64,000 bases of DNA from Guyanagaster necrorhizus (lineage: Eukaryota > Basidiomycota > Agaricomycetes > Agaricales > Physalacriaceae), in contig NW_025064917.1 of assembly GCF_019112545.1 (NCBI RefSeq), forward strand, positions 73,640-137,639, written 5' to 3'. A program made the position numbers and the translations under genes. Of this stretch, positions 25,621 to 37,520 are shown one piece after another. How positions within the stretch are numbered: the stretch's first letter is position 1; each line of letters begins with the position of its first letter. The notes beneath the pieces are model-generated. The model saw nothing but the letters and a program-made list of their open reading frames with translations. It was not told the DNA's origin and did no database searches.

Positions 25621-26551
25621 TCCATGATCCATGCAGTTTGTTGAGCCATTCTAAGGCTTAGCATCATTCTGCTTCTTGCATTCCAGTGATCATCTCATTG
25701 ATCACCTCCTCAGCTCAGGTCTTGTGTATCCAATTCTTGAGTACAGCCTTTGCCACAGCTTCATCCTTCATGTTCTTGATGGCTCACCAAGTCCATTTGG
25801 TGTTGAATGGTTTTAGCCATCCAATAGGGTTCTCTACTCCTGTTTAGCCTGTGGACAATTGAGTTTCTATTGATTTGTTAGCTTAATGAACTTTAATTAA
25901 TGACTTATCTTTTTGAGGGCTCTCTGCCCTTGTTTGGCCATTCATCAGTGGTTGAGATTCCTGTTTTGATTCCTTAAGTGATTCCAATGGGTGAGTGGTA
26001 CTGTCAAGTATATTTGAATGCATGTATAATTTAGACATAGAGAGTATAAGTATAGAGGGTACTACAGAAATAAAGTTAGTCCATTCAATGGCTGAAGGTG
26101 ACAGTCCACTCTTTAATAATTTGGCTGAGTCAGTGGAATCACTTACTGTTCAGTCATCCCTTTTACCTTCTCAGGCTTTTTGTCAGGTCCAAGATCCTTA
26201 TCTTCCTTCATTAATTCAGCAATCTGGGCTCATATATCTTTTCAGGTGCACTTATTCTTCTTTTGGAGACAGTTTTATACTATATGGCTCTTTTGGCCAC
26301 AATTGAAACACTTCTCCCCCTTCTTGAGTCAGTCCACATCCATCAGCTGACCTATTCTGGTATATGTCATGCCCATACTAGTTTGCTTCTCACTGAAAGA
26401 AGAAGTTAGGGCTGAGCCTCTGGGCTTGGCAGATGTGGTCACATTGAGGGTAGAGGGCTTCATGTCCTGTCTCTGATGCTTCTGTCCTCTCTATAATAGG
26501 GCAGATGATTCTGCCTTCTATCATTGTCATTTTTGGTACATTGTGACAATA
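25621..26551 (-). pseudogene. Element E gag, 3' block with CCHC knuckle
   Basis: Minus-strand sequence between the pogo transposon and the protease. A CCHC knuckle (CFNCGQKSHIV, then C) lies at about 26,310-26,250. A Glu/Lys-rich helix-like segment and the linker that precedes protease in all elements of this family follow. A stop lies inside the knuckle. Confidence 0.8.
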
Positions 26552-28948
26552 CAGTTGACTATCTCACAATGCATATGGTTGGGAGACACCAAAACTGTAT
26601 GCATTTATAGATTTATACAGAACCAAAATGGCATGTGATGTGACATGTGACTTTATGTGACAACATCATCATTGCCCCAAAATGCTGTCAGTGGCTTTTG
26701 GGTCAGCTTTCCATGCATCTCCTTGAATAATGCCTCTCTCAACTTCCTCAACTGTGGTACTAATCCACTCTGGTCACCTTGTGAAACACAAAATGCCTCT
26801 AGCTTTTGAATAAGCTCAAATCCTTCTCTTGTAGTTATCAAGGTCTGTTCTTCCTCACCCTCCTCTTTCTCTTCTTCCTCCTCATCATCATCAATGACAG
26901 TTATTTCCCCATTTTCTACTGCAATATCATGCTTGACAACAGCAATAATCTTCTCATCTGTTGGCATCACCTCAAGATCTTCAGTATACTCTTCTGCAAT
27001 AGAGTTAACCATCTCTTCAATAGTTGGAATGGGACCAAACATGCGATTTTGTTGTTTCAATTCAACAAGATGGTCCTTCAACATTATCTCTGCTGTCTGG
27101 AGCTGTTGAATGGGGGCAATTTGAGTAGGAGGTGTGTTCATTTTTGACTGTGATGAAGAAGCCAACTGATTGACTGCCTCCAGTGCTTTACCAACATCAT
27201 TCTCTGCATTCATAATAGCCATAAGAGCAGGATGCCAGTCAGCATCAGCATATTAGTTTTCAAGCAGATTCTGTAATGCCTGTTCAATCCCTAGAAGCAT
27301 GTATTTGTCTGTTGAGGCAAAGTCATGAACAAGGTTCCATGCAGACTTGAGAAGTGAGGCATCTTGGAAATCATTGGATGGTGTGGTAGACTGTGACTTG
27401 GGTGCATTGTCAGGCATTATACTGGTGTGTTTCCAGCAGTTTGCTATTGTTTCACTGCTGACATTTGCCCAAGCATCACAAACAATAGTCATAGCTTCAA
27501 GGAGATCAAGCTTGAAGATCTCAGACTCTCCAAGATCATTGAGATCAAGTGCACAGATACACATGGCATTCTGATAATGTGCCTTGAAGCAACAGATAAT
27601 ACCAGCATCTAGTGGCTGAACATATGGAGTCATATTGGGCTCAAAGAACTCCAGCTTTGTGTTATGGGGTGTATAAGCGATGGAATGCCCTCAAAAGTTG
27701 TCCAAGGTCAGCAGAACCTGCTGCATCTCCCTCTTCATCTTTAAATCAAACATCTTCATCCACTCTGTAAATATTTCACTTGTCATCCAGACCTTCTTGT
27801 TATTCTGATAATAGAATCCCATTGCCATTGGACTCTTTTTCTTAAAACACTGTGGTTGCTTTGACTTACCAATGAAAACAACTGGCATCTGCTCACTCCC
27901 ATCTGCATTCACAGCAAAATACATGGTGATGCAGAACTTGTCCTGTTTTCATCCACTCATAGAACCAGATGCCAAGGTATGATCTGGGATGGCAAAGATG
28001 ACAAGACCAGATTCATCAATATTCCATCTGTCCTGCATTGCATATTTCACCATAATGCTGTAAAGACATACACATTCTTTTTCTACTGCTATCATATCCA
28101 CTGAGCCTGCTTCTTCATGCTGCTGAACCTTCTGAATCTTCCATGCCTTGCAGAATGACCTTAACTATCTCTCTCCTCTCAAACACTGATCCTCTGGAAT
28201 ATTCATCAGATTTTCAATCCGATTTCACTTCTCTATCAGCATTGCACCAGTCACAGTCTCATCTTGGAGCTGCATGTTCTGATACCAGGATGCAACAGCA
28301 CACTCCACATCAGGTTGGGTGATAATACAAGACTTTTTGGATGATAGTGCATTAGGGTTCTCATTTGCATGCTGTTTGATTTTTGTATGAGATGCCAGTT
28401 TCCATGAAAGAGTTGATTGGGTAAAGAGCAGTGCACCTTCCTTTCAGTTTGCAAAATGTGCCACAATGTCAGCATGTCGATGAAAAGAATGGTTATCAAT
28501 ATGTTTGAATACTATAAGCCAGTCTCCTGTTGTGAGGTGTGGGCAGGAGATCTGCTTTGGAGGCTGAGCTGATGATGTGTATATTGGGACTTTCTCCTTC
28601 TGTTTTGTATGCTCATATGGATTTCCAGGTTTAGCATGTGGTTTTTATGTTGGTTCAAAAGGCATGTTTATAGAGATATAGGCTGTATTGCTTTACAATA
28701 ATTTTTTTTATATTTATCATAGTCCATACAAACAAATTATGTTCTTTATTATTCTAATATATGCATAATGTCATATCAGCTTACTATAATTTTTGATCTG
28801 ACAATGCATATTCCTAACTAGAACCATATGCATTATGTGATATGCATTTCTAGCCCATTTCCCTGCTCTCCAACTGTGTTCCAGTCCAATCCATATGCAA
28901 AGTCAGAATTATGCATTTCAACATCATACATTGTGAGATAGTCAACTA
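26552..28948 (-). mobile_element. pogo/Tigger-like Tc1-mariner superfamily DNA transposon
   Basis: A 2.4 kb element is bounded by 20 bp terminal inverted repeats. The left end is CAGTTGACTATCTCACAATG. The right end is its inverse with one transition in the outermost base. TA dinucleotides flank both ends (26,550-26,551 and 28,949-28,950), as expected for this superfamily. A second short inverted match (GCATATGG) lies just inside each end. It sits in element E gag, so it moved after E. It encodes one transposase on the minus strand with only a few stops. Confidence 0.92.
26653..28665 (-). pseudogene. pogo/Tigger-like DDE transposase, lightly damaged
   Basis: The start is taken at the ATG at 28,665 (MPFEPT). 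The N-terminal third resembles a CENP-B/Tigger DNA-binding helix-turn-helix (ending TQSTLSWKL near 28,400). The DDE domain shows WNIDESG at about 28,005-28,025, LLTLDNF then GH at about 27,690-27,717, and TPYVQPLDAG at about 27,605-27,633. These are the three acidic motifs of pogo transposases. The C-terminus has a run of Asp/Glu near 26,850-26,885, common in pogo proteins. Several stops interrupt the frame. Two I checked (near 27,690 and 27,950) are TGA where CGA is plausible, and one (27,254) is TAA. It is inactive as it stands but far less decayed than its host. Confidence 0.9.
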
Positions 28949-31900
28949 TACATACCTTTCATTCATTATATCTGACTGAGACTCCATGGCTAATATTGGA
29001 GATGATCTTGAGATCAGAGACTGGAGCTCCCATCTTCATATATTCAACCATCCTTCCAGTGTCAGACATATCATCTCAGACTCTGGCAAGTTTGCTGAGT
29101 CATTCTAACTCATCAAAGTAGTTGTTAGCTAATTTATCTCCTATCTTGAAGTCCTTTATCTTCTGCTTGTGGACTTCTTGAATGGCTGGATCCATAAACT
29201 TATCAATGATCATTTGTTTAAAGATCAGCCATGAGAGATATCGATGATGCAATCACATAGTTGACTAAAACATGGGGGAAATCAAAATCCATCACATTTT
29301 GGCCTTCTCCACCATATGAGTGGTGGCAAAGATTACCTTGTACATGTCGAGAAGGAAGTACAAGGTGAATACTTAGAAGTATTGATTGCAGTCAATAAGA
29401 AAACAATCAATATTGTCAGATTGTCCTTTGAAAAAACATGGTTTGCTCACAAGAGTTGGCTTTACATTAAGTATTTGAGTGTTGATGGTGAGCATAGCTA
29501 TCAGATTCAGGATTCTCCCAGCAGGTGGAACTGTTCAGGCTGGCAGGGGTTCTGGGAAAGAATGAAGGGAGCTATTATCAGTGATGGGACTTTTCAGCAG
29601 CAGTACTTCTTTTCATATGATCTGCCCATTCTTGATCATCCAGCCCTGTGTGATTATCACAGAGTCATCTTCTGTGGGATCAGATGAGGCTGGGGCTTCT
29701 GGAGCCTTCCTGCTGCCTTCAGCTTCATCTGGAGGTGGTTGTCTGGCAAATGGTTGTTGAACCTCTGTGATAGTACAAGTTGCCAGGCACATAGACTCAA
29801 TGTCATAGACCAGCTGACTCATACTTTCTTTTTTGGTTTGCCACATCTTTCCCTTATCTTTCACTGCTGTTTCTACTGTTATTCCTTCAATTCTTCTGTA
29901 TAGGTTTCTATTCCATCCAATCATGACACTGTATTGCTTATGAACTGACAAGCATGCATCTGGGGCCTACAGCCTCAAAGGGCTTGTACCTTCAAGATCT
30001 TGGCATTGATATTGAGGTGGCTCATCTCCCTAATAACAGAGCTGTTCCAGGCATTGGAAAGAGAATTAGTATGGGTCATATAGGTGTCTGATGTATATAC
30101 CAGTTCGTTTTTATTACTTTTCTATTTGTTAAATTTCTCTCCAGTTCAATTCAACACAACTCCCCTCCCTACTCTGTCTGATGTGAAGACCAAAGCTGAC
30201 AGCAGACAACACCTCCTTGAAACATGCTGGAGATCAAGATACAATGGCTTGGACCACCACTTGTATGCTGAGCAGGGGCAGCATACTCTCCCTATGCTAT
30301 AGTTGCATATATCCTGGGTGGTTTGCTCTTGCTTGAAGCAGAGATAAATGAGCTAGGACATTCTCTTTCTTCTGACTCTTTTGTTTTAGGATACTTCTAT
30401 ATACATAAAACCAACATGTATGGGCTCTGGTGATGCATGAGCATGCATGCAGCTACCCTTGGTCTCCCCTTATTGTACCTGTTTCAAAAATTTGATTTAG
30501 CTTCCCTTTTCTTTTGACCACCAAGTGATGAATCTTTGAGCAAGCTAAGAACCTTGACTATTGAGCCCAGTGAGTAGTTTTATAAACTAATCACTCAAAT
30601 TCTCTAGATACATCTGGTATCAATGAACACCATGACTTTCTCCTATGCTCAGCCACTTCACAAGCAACTCACAGCCTCGCACAACTGTCTATATCAGCTA
30701 TGATGTATACTGTGACACTGGCAGCCTCCATGGGTTCAGGTAATGACTACTTGGTTAGAGTCAGCTTTGAGAAAGCCAGGATGCCATGCTGCAGACAGCT
30801 GAAGTGGCAAATGAGTATCATGATAATATTGTTTGGATTGTGGGTGTCATGTTGGCTGGCCTGAACAGCACCACACTCAGCATTCATGGTCTTGGCATTG
30901 AGCCATACTTTGGTCTGTATAGTGGTAATGCCTGCATTTGGTGTCCTAAATATCTTTTATTATAAATAAAGATGGCCTGCTCAGTGGCTGCATATTATAA
31001 AATTTCTGCCTGCTTGACCCTGTCAGTGGTGGTATACCTTTGGCTCATGGGTGACACCAACCAGATGTCATCCATCCATAAAGTAGTTATGCCCTCCTGA
31101 TACAACTCCATAAAATTCTTCTGGCATGCTTCTCATGCTAGTTCTTTCTGCTTCTCTTCATACATTTGTATATTCTACAAACTGATCCAGTCAGTTGAAG
31201 GGTCCTCAACTGTCTTGTTGAGATCCTCTTCCTCATTGTCTGCATTCCCACTGGTGGTCTCACTGCTCATATTCCCTTCAAGGAGGGAATTGTCATGCAG
31301 ATCATAAACCTCTGAGGCAGCCATGCTGAGACTGTGTACTGGGTCCAGCATCATTGGGTCCAGATTGAGGAGAAGGCTACTGCTCAGGCTGCCCTCACCA
31401 CTCCTCATTGTCTCCTTTCTCTGTTGCTGCCACCATTATTCTGCAATACTGACAGAAGTTTCAGTAAAATTGGAGATTGAGGAAAAGGGTGGTGAAGTCT
31501 CCATTGAGGAACCTCCTGATGTCACCTGTGGGGTTGATACCTTCATTATCCCCTCTGACTGTCTCTCAGTCTGCTGATATACTATCTCCTCTGATGGAAA
31601 TATCATCAGTCTCTGTGATAGTATCAGTTCTATAAAATAATAGGTGATTGTTATTATGAAGGGCCAATCAGTGGACATCATTTGTGTGGGCAACTTCCTT
31701 GACTGGTCCTGTCCAGGGGTCAGGCTCGCTGGTGGGAGTGGCAGGTTCCCAGAATGGAGGGTCAGATAGGCTGTTGATGGTGATTCCAATGAGCATACTG
31801 GCTCTTTCTCTATCTGAACTCCTTTGTCATTCCCTCTTCTGAGGCATGGACATAGCACCCAAAGAGGGTGTTCTCTCTTGTGATCTTATTGTCAATCTGT

Positions 31901-32748
31901 GCCTGCTTCTTAAGGTACTCAGAAATGTTATTGGGATGTCAAACTTGGTCCTCTCAAGAGAGGATCAGAGCAGCATTGTCAGCTTATTGTGTTCTTTTTG
32001 GAACTATTCATATGCTCTCTGCTTGGCTAGTATTACCACTAGCTGCATGGTGCTCCAGCCAGTCAGCCTCAACAGCAGTGGCTTGCCACCAGTGGCACTC
32101 ATCACTGTTGTCATTAAAGTAGGGGTCATTACTGGCCTCTATTCTATGGTCAGTGCTTCTGCTGCATATTGACATGGTTCTTCAGGACTTATGGCCTCTG
32201 GAATTTCTGGTCCCTCAAGCCATCCATGAGGCATCAAGAGAGTCTCTAGCACAGTGCTCAATGCTGGTGCTAGGGATAGGAGTTGTTGTCCTTGTTGCTG
32301 AGATGCTATGCTCAGGAGGCAGGATAGGGATGTTAGATCTGAGTCATTGAAACCCTATAGCCCAAGGGTTTCCAGGGTCTTGGATGACTGCAGATGGGGA
32401 TCATGGGAGGTGTATATGCTGCTGACACTGCTTCTCTTCTTCTCTAGGACATTCTTCAGTCGAGCTCCCAGGGATGTTTTCAGGGCTGAGTCCTTCTGCA
32501 GGTCAGAAGGACTGTCAGGCAGAGGCAGAGATATCATAGAGGGGGAGGTCTGGTGTGATATTTCATAGAATGATGCAGATATGTTGGAACTCTTGATAAT
32601 GATAGATAGTCCAGATAGTTATTGATTAGCATCCACAGCACAGCTGTATGATCACCAATAAACTGATCAGTGTTTTGATGATAAAAGCCAAGAGTTCAAA
32701 GAACTTGTGAGTAAAGTTCAGATCAGATGGATTAAGTGCAGAGGGCAT
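28949..32748 (-). pseudogene. Element E gag, N-terminal and middle block
   Basis: The start is the ATG at 32,748, 56 bp inside the 5' LTR edge. The N-terminus shows the family hydrophobic segment (FFELLAFIIKTLISLLVIIQ). It then runs through a long, low-complexity Ser/Pro/Glu region to a Gag-core-like segment at about 29,450-28,950. The pogo element interrupts it at 28,949. Stops are numerous. Confidence 0.8.
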
Positions 32749-32790
32749 TCAGTTTCTCAGCACAATTGGGCTTGAGAAAGAGAAGCTAAA

Positions 32791-32803
32791 AGCTTTGAGC
32801 TAA
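32791..32803 (-). promoter_or_regulatory. Element E primer-binding site (self-priming type)
   Basis: Minus strand TTAGCTCAAAGCT, one base after the LTR. All 13 bases are the exact reverse complement of AGCTTTGAGCTAA in the same LTR (minus strand of 32,959-32,971). Confidence 0.75.
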
Positions 32804-32804
32804 T

Positions 32805-33327
32805 TGTTAAGCCTAAATTCCACATGACTAATAACACATGATAAACTGATAGAACCTCACACTTCAGGTTATACTATCAGAGTCCACTGATATGTTGTTG
32901 GTGTTGTGTGATCAAGGTGGTTACAAGTTGCTTGAGATAAGATGGTGGAGAATAAACTTTAGCTCAAAGCTGGGGTTACTATAGTGAGAGCTATGCTACT
33001 TAAATACTAAATCCTTATCATTCTAAGAAATAAATCTACCTAATTGTCTTTGCTGGTGCTGTGTAGCATTTTGTTCAGCATTACTAGGATACCTATAAAG
33101 GTATTGTCCTGCTGTTGTGCTGTTACTGCTGTTACTGCTGTGTAAAGATAAGAAAGACTTCTCTGTCATTGTGCTGTTGCACAACCTTATAGCAGTGACC
33201 AGAATTGGGGTGGTGCTAATGACTAAGCATTCCCACAGTCCTAAGCACCAGGTCTAAGTGCTCTGACTAAGCAGAAATAGGGGTCATTCTCAAAGAAAAA
33301 AGAAAGAAAATAGGAAAAATCATAACA
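32805..33327 (-). repeat. Element E 5' LTR
   Basis: 523 bp, TGTTATGA at 33,327 and ending TTAACA at 32,805. Nearly identical to the left copy. Contains TATTTAAG and the 13-mer that pairs with the adjacent primer-binding site. Confidence 0.93.
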
Positions 33328-34392
33328 GACAGCCTCTGCTGACTCTGTCCAGGGGTCAGTTTCTTTGGTAGTGCTGGGCTCTCAAAAGGGGGAGTCCAGA
33401 GTTTCTTGGTCATATCAGACTGAGAAGCTGAATCTCTAGATTGTGGCCTCCAACTGATACTACTGTTAGTGCTACTGCTAATCATATCTTTCTTCTTCAT
33501 GCCTAGCAAAAGCTCAGTCAGCCACCTCTTCTGCAGCATTCTGAGCTCACTCTTCTTCATCTTTCTTGATCCACTCTACTTGAGTAGCAGCAGATATAAA
33601 ATCTTCTGCATTTTCAGTGGTGTTTCATGGTCTTCCTTCTGGCTCAAGCTAGGCACAAAGTCTTCCACTCTTATTGATTCATGCAGTGAGCCTTTCATTC
33701 TATTGCTTTAGTGGGTCTTCATTATTAGACCAGAGATCAGTGGCTCCATAACTACTGTAGTTAGTATGGACCAAGGAGGTGAAGTTTTCAGCTGGTGTGG
33801 CATAGAGGGAGTTATAACTTGAGTTCAGCAATACACTTCAGGATCTTGAAGCCACCTGAGAGGCATCAAGGGAGTCCTGAGTGTAATCTTCAATATCAGG
33901 CTCTCATGAGATGGTGGAAGGGTCAGGAGATGGTTCAGCATCAAAGAAGTTGTCAGGAAGGTCCTCATCTTCATGGTCTAGGACTGGAGGGAAGTGCACC
34001 AAGATCTATAGGTTCTTGAACCCTGTGTGCTGATAGTTGCAGTTTTTATTGTCTATTCTTTAAGGGGGGTAAAAGTGTCTTTTTTCTTCTTGATCACCTC
34101 ACATACCTAAGCCACTAGACTGAGTTTCTGGTATGGTTCTGACCTGGAGCTGAAAGGAGACTTAGGCAGAGGGAGAGATGCCATGGAAGAAGTGATTGGA
34201 GGTGACATTGCATAAGATTTGTTGTACTTATTGGAATACTTGGTAGTGCTTGACTATCTAAGCAGTTACTGATTGGCATCCTTGACAAAGCTAGATAATG
34301 GCAAGAAGCCCCAGAAGAGTTCCAATGATTATGGCTAGAAGTCTAAAAAAGTCATCAGTAAGATCAGAGGTTATAGTCTGTACAGGTGACAT
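33328..34392 (-). pseudogene. Element C gag, N-terminal block
   Basis: The start is the ATG at 34,392, 58 bp inside the LTR. It begins MSPVQT, followed by the hydrophobic segment (FFRLLAIIIGTLLGLLAII) at residues about 14-36 and the conserved Tyr/Gln-rich stretch seen in B, D, E and H. Element E interrupts it at 33,328. Several stops. Confidence 0.82.
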
Positions 34393-34436
34393 TCAGTTTT
34401 CTTTGCACTTATTATGCATAAGAAAAGGGAAGCAGA

Positions 34437-34449
34437 AGCTTTGAGCTAA
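34437..34449 (-). promoter_or_regulatory. Element C primer-binding site (self-priming type)
   Basis: Minus strand TTAGCTCAAAGCT, one base after the LTR. Its partner in the C LTR reads AGCTTCAAGCTAA (minus strand of 34,605-34,617). They pair except at the same two central positions as in element B, again TG against CA. Confidence 0.68.
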
Positions 34450-34450
34450 T

Positions 34451-34907
34451 TGTTAGACCCAAGTTGCATATGATCAGAACACATGATAAACTAGCACTGT
34501 ATCATATTTATACAGTCATGTTAGAGTTCACTGTATGTGTCTGTTAATTAAATGCTTTAAGGCCTATAGAATTAGCTCAAGAGTGAAGTGGTATAGAATA
34601 AACTTTAGCTTGAAGCTGGAGTTATACAATGAAAGCTATCCTACTTATATACTGTTTGTTCATAAGATAAATATAATACTACCTATTATGTTCATTCAAG
34701 TCTTTGTGCTCTTTGTCCTTAAGCATCACTGCTATCTACAAAAGCATTGTTGTACATTGTTGAGAGTTGTCATTGCATCAGAAGACAATGACAGACTCAG
34801 CTTGTTGTGATGACTAAGCCTGTCCCATAGTTCTAAGCACTGGTTTAGGCACCCTGACTAAGCATAAATAAGGGTTAAAATAAAGGAAAATAGGAAAAAT
34901 TGTAACA
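34451..34907 (-). repeat. Element C 5' LTR
   Basis: 457 bp LTR in minus orientation, ending TCTAACA at 34,451. The outer edge at 34,907 reads TGTTACAA. TATATAAG begins at 34,651 on the minus strand, 34 nt before the R-start string. No second C LTR is in the window. Confidence 0.88.
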
Positions 34908-35309
34908 CTAAGCACATCACCACATTGCTCATTCAGCTTCCTCTCTTTTTCTTCTTGATGAATGCACTTATTTTCTCCAAGCTTATGTGATTGAGCTCAA
35001 AGTAGAAAAAGAATATACAATAGAATCATATGATTATATATGATTTTGCATCACCTATGTATTGTCACTTAAATCTATATCACTTACTCTCAGTTTTTAA
35101 CCACAATACTGAGATGTGAGTATTCTCTATATCTACCTTCATTTGATCACATTTACTTATTATCTATGTAATAACATTATGACATCCTATTCTAGCATCT
35201 GTTTTCTTCTGAACCAGTTTTTTATTTACTATATCTATGCATCTATCTCATCAACTCTAACAGGTTATGGGTTCTACTACCAGCATATTTATGAGAACTG
35301 AATAAAGCT
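34908..35309. other. AT-rich spacer
   Basis: A 400 bp AT-rich, CpG-poor stretch between element C and a copia fragment. I see no coding signal or LTR edge in it. Confidence 0.5.
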
Positions 35310-35660
35310 AGTCAGCACAATGAAGCTTGCAGATGATAGATCAAACTGAATAGCATTTGAAGAAAAGCTCACCAACAAATTCCTAAACAAGAGCCTTGGC
35401 TGATACTTGTAAGGGACAGCTCACATACTTCTGCATTCTGTTGAGCACAAGGAAAAGTTCTACTAGTCCTCTGATACCACATTCTCACTCCCACTCTCAG
35501 ATAACAACCTAAAAAAGCTGAAGAACAAACTGGAGAAATATGAGCAGAAAGAGACAAATATGTATAATATTATTTATAAAGCCATTTCTGACTCTACATT
35601 CAATGAGATCAAAGGCAAGGCAACAGTGCTCTCATTTGAAAGAAGCTTGTTGCCATTGAC
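35310..35660 (+). pseudogene. Ty1/copia Gag N-terminal fragment
   Basis: The plus-strand reading begins TMKLADDRSN and continues with KLTNKFLNKSLG, GTAHIL and, about 60 residues on, a charged helix (KNKLEKYEQKETNMYNII). It ends with a segment resembling KGKATVLSFE. This is the layout of fungal copia Gag N-termini (K-L-D-NW, then LxKWEKKD-type helix). Three or more stops, no zinc knuckle and no LTR nearby. I rate it as a scrap of a copia element. Confidence 0.55.
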
Positions 35661-37080
35661 ATGCTCTCAATATGTTCACTTATAATTTTGTAAATTCTGA
35701 AAATACATTAAGTGTATTTTTAAGTTTACAATACATACAAAGGCTATTATAATTAGCATGCAATAAAATGAGACTCAGCATTATATCTGGCTAGAGTGAT
35801 AATTGGTAAAGTGCATGACTCAGTAGCAGAGTGATACTAGTGGAGTCCTACTGCATGCAAAGTCTCAGTACTTAACATTGAATACATGGATATCAGCATA
35901 GAGATATATGCTAAAAATAGAAAGAACACAATCAGAATGATGATCAGAGCTAAGATCAACACTTTGCATCATAGTGATCAACGATGTATAGACAGTTAGT
36001 AGAGAGAATGGCATGCTCTGGACTAGAGATATAAGGCATAGCTGTATAAACCTGAATATTTGAATAACCAGCTGAAAGAAATGATACTGAAGCCAAATAG
36101 TGGTGATGAACCAGAAAGTTGATTGTTAGACTCCCTGCAGGCAGAAAACTCAAAACCTATAATAATAAGTGAAACCAAGGTACAGAATCTGAAGGCTGAT
36201 TCAAGTGAGTCTAGTTGTGTACCTCTGTACAGTGACTAATCTCCAAAAGAGTGTAGCAGGAGATAGCTATAGGCACTATAAACTTTCTGAAACTATAATC
36301 AGAGAGTCAAAATATGTATATAAACTTTTTTATATCAGGAATGCCATATAGATATCTGAATTTTGGATGGTGCAACTTATATGCAGCATGAACTTTTAAT
36401 GTTGGGAATTTATATGTGATCCTGTTATACACATACCACTGGCCTTCATTTCACATTGACTTCAATCTAAGATTCAATCACTAAGCTCCATCAGCCTCTG
36501 GCCATTCTCTATTATCTACTTATTTCATTTTATTTTTATTATTTCACATTTATATTTCACATTCTAGTATTTAAACCCTAAAACTGATAGCAAATAGTTG
36601 ATACTAGAGCCTAATGGACTCCAAATCAGAATTAGCTACTACTAGTATATAAACCATGTATAATTGTTGTAGATATTCAGTTTGAATATCAACTTGGATA
36701 GCCATTTACTCTTTATGTTCAATTCTGAGTTCTCTGCCTCTCATCCAATGGATTCCACTCTGAAAGACATCTCTCTCCTCACATCTCTGCCAGACTCTGT
36801 TCTGTCAATCTAAAACCTTTGGATCTCAACTCAAGAGTGATGTTGCCACTAGCTTTATTAATATCTATACACTCTTAGTCTCTGCATGTGCACTCAAGCC
36901 CAATCAATTAGCACATTTCTAATAGAACAGGAGTGAGCATGAGGAGTATTGGCTATTCAAGATGATATTCAAACTGAGTATTACAATGATTATACAGAGC
37001 TTATATACTAGTAATTAACTCTGAGTTAGGGTCTGATGGATTCTGATGCTAAGTAATCCTATAGTTTGGACAAACTGATG
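35661..37080. other. AT-rich region, no gene recognised
   Basis: CpG-poor sequence with stops in all frames. At about 35,788-35,862 a short segment has a tRNA-like look (an A-box-like TGG...GGTAAAGTGC and a B-box-like GTGGAGTCC) and an imperfect palindrome. It may be a worn tRNA-derived repeat. Nothing else is recognisable. Confidence 0.4.
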
Positions 37081-37520
37081 GATATACCTTGAAGGGAGCT
37101 AGATTTCACCATTTTGGCTATGGTCTGATAGTTGACATAGCCAAGTCTTTTGTGCCACATTTTGAGATCAGATATAGATGAGAAGGTTATGAAGACATGG
37201 TTGGCTTCCAAGAAATTATCTGCCATTAGACTGTAGATACTTCTGCTTAGGCTGAGCTGATTGATAGCAACTGTGATGCCTGTCTCCTTGGATATAAGTC
37301 AGCATTCATCTGCATCAAAGTGTGCAATTAGTCCAGAATCACATATAAGAGTAGACACAGATAAAAGGTGAATAGAGGCTGAAGAAATATATAGGACATT
37401 TTGAAGAGTAATTAGTATCTCATTCAGATTAGAGATATAGATAATGCTGACACCAATAGTATATATAGATGAGTTGCCTATGTCACATATAGTCTTGGAA
37501 GGAATCATTTTTAAGGTAAG
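37081..37520 (-). pseudogene. Ty1/copia protease-end and GAG-pre-integrase fragment
   Basis: The minus-strand reading shows the stretch that follows copia protease (LQNVLYISSASIHLLSVS, then ADEC). The GAG-pre-integrase signature MWHKRLGYVNYQTIAKMV follows at about 37,110-37,165. This order is specific to Ty1/copia Pol. It faces the opposite way to the copia Gag fragment at 35.3 kb, so the two are either different copies or one rearranged copy. Confidence 0.7.

Larger units (their letters stand above)
21399..33327 (-). mobile_element. Element E: gypsy chromovirus with a pogo insertion
   Basis: An 11.9 kb unit (9.5 kb without the pogo insertion) has two 523 bp LTRs, the longest in the window. 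The flanks read GGCAG (21,394-21,398) and GACAG (33,328-33,332), a 5 bp duplication with one transition. The LTRs differ by about 15 transitions and share a central stretch of several hundred identical bases, so E is among the younger insertions. It has the usual gag and pol order, extra sequence after the chromodomain and a deletion in RT. Confidence 0.93.
11302..34907 (-). mobile_element. Element C: host gypsy element carrying A, D and E insertions
   Basis: Only the 5' half is in the window: 5' LTR 34,451-34,907, primer-binding site, and gag in three blocks (34,392-33,328, 21,398-20,474, 12,803-11,302). Removing D and E joins homologous gag segments in the order seen in elements D and H. 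The rest of C (pol and 3' LTR) should lie left of the window, beyond element A. C received at least three separate insertions, so it is the oldest element of the nest. Confidence 0.87.

Noticed and set aside
27599..28030. A host gene encoding a DDE-domain protein
   Set aside because: Inverted repeats and TA flanks enclose it and several stops interrupt it, so it is a transposase pseudogene and not a domesticated gene.
35788..35862. A functional tRNA gene
   Set aside because: The stems do not form a full cloverleaf by eye and the B box lacks the GTTC core. Kept only as a possible worn repeat.
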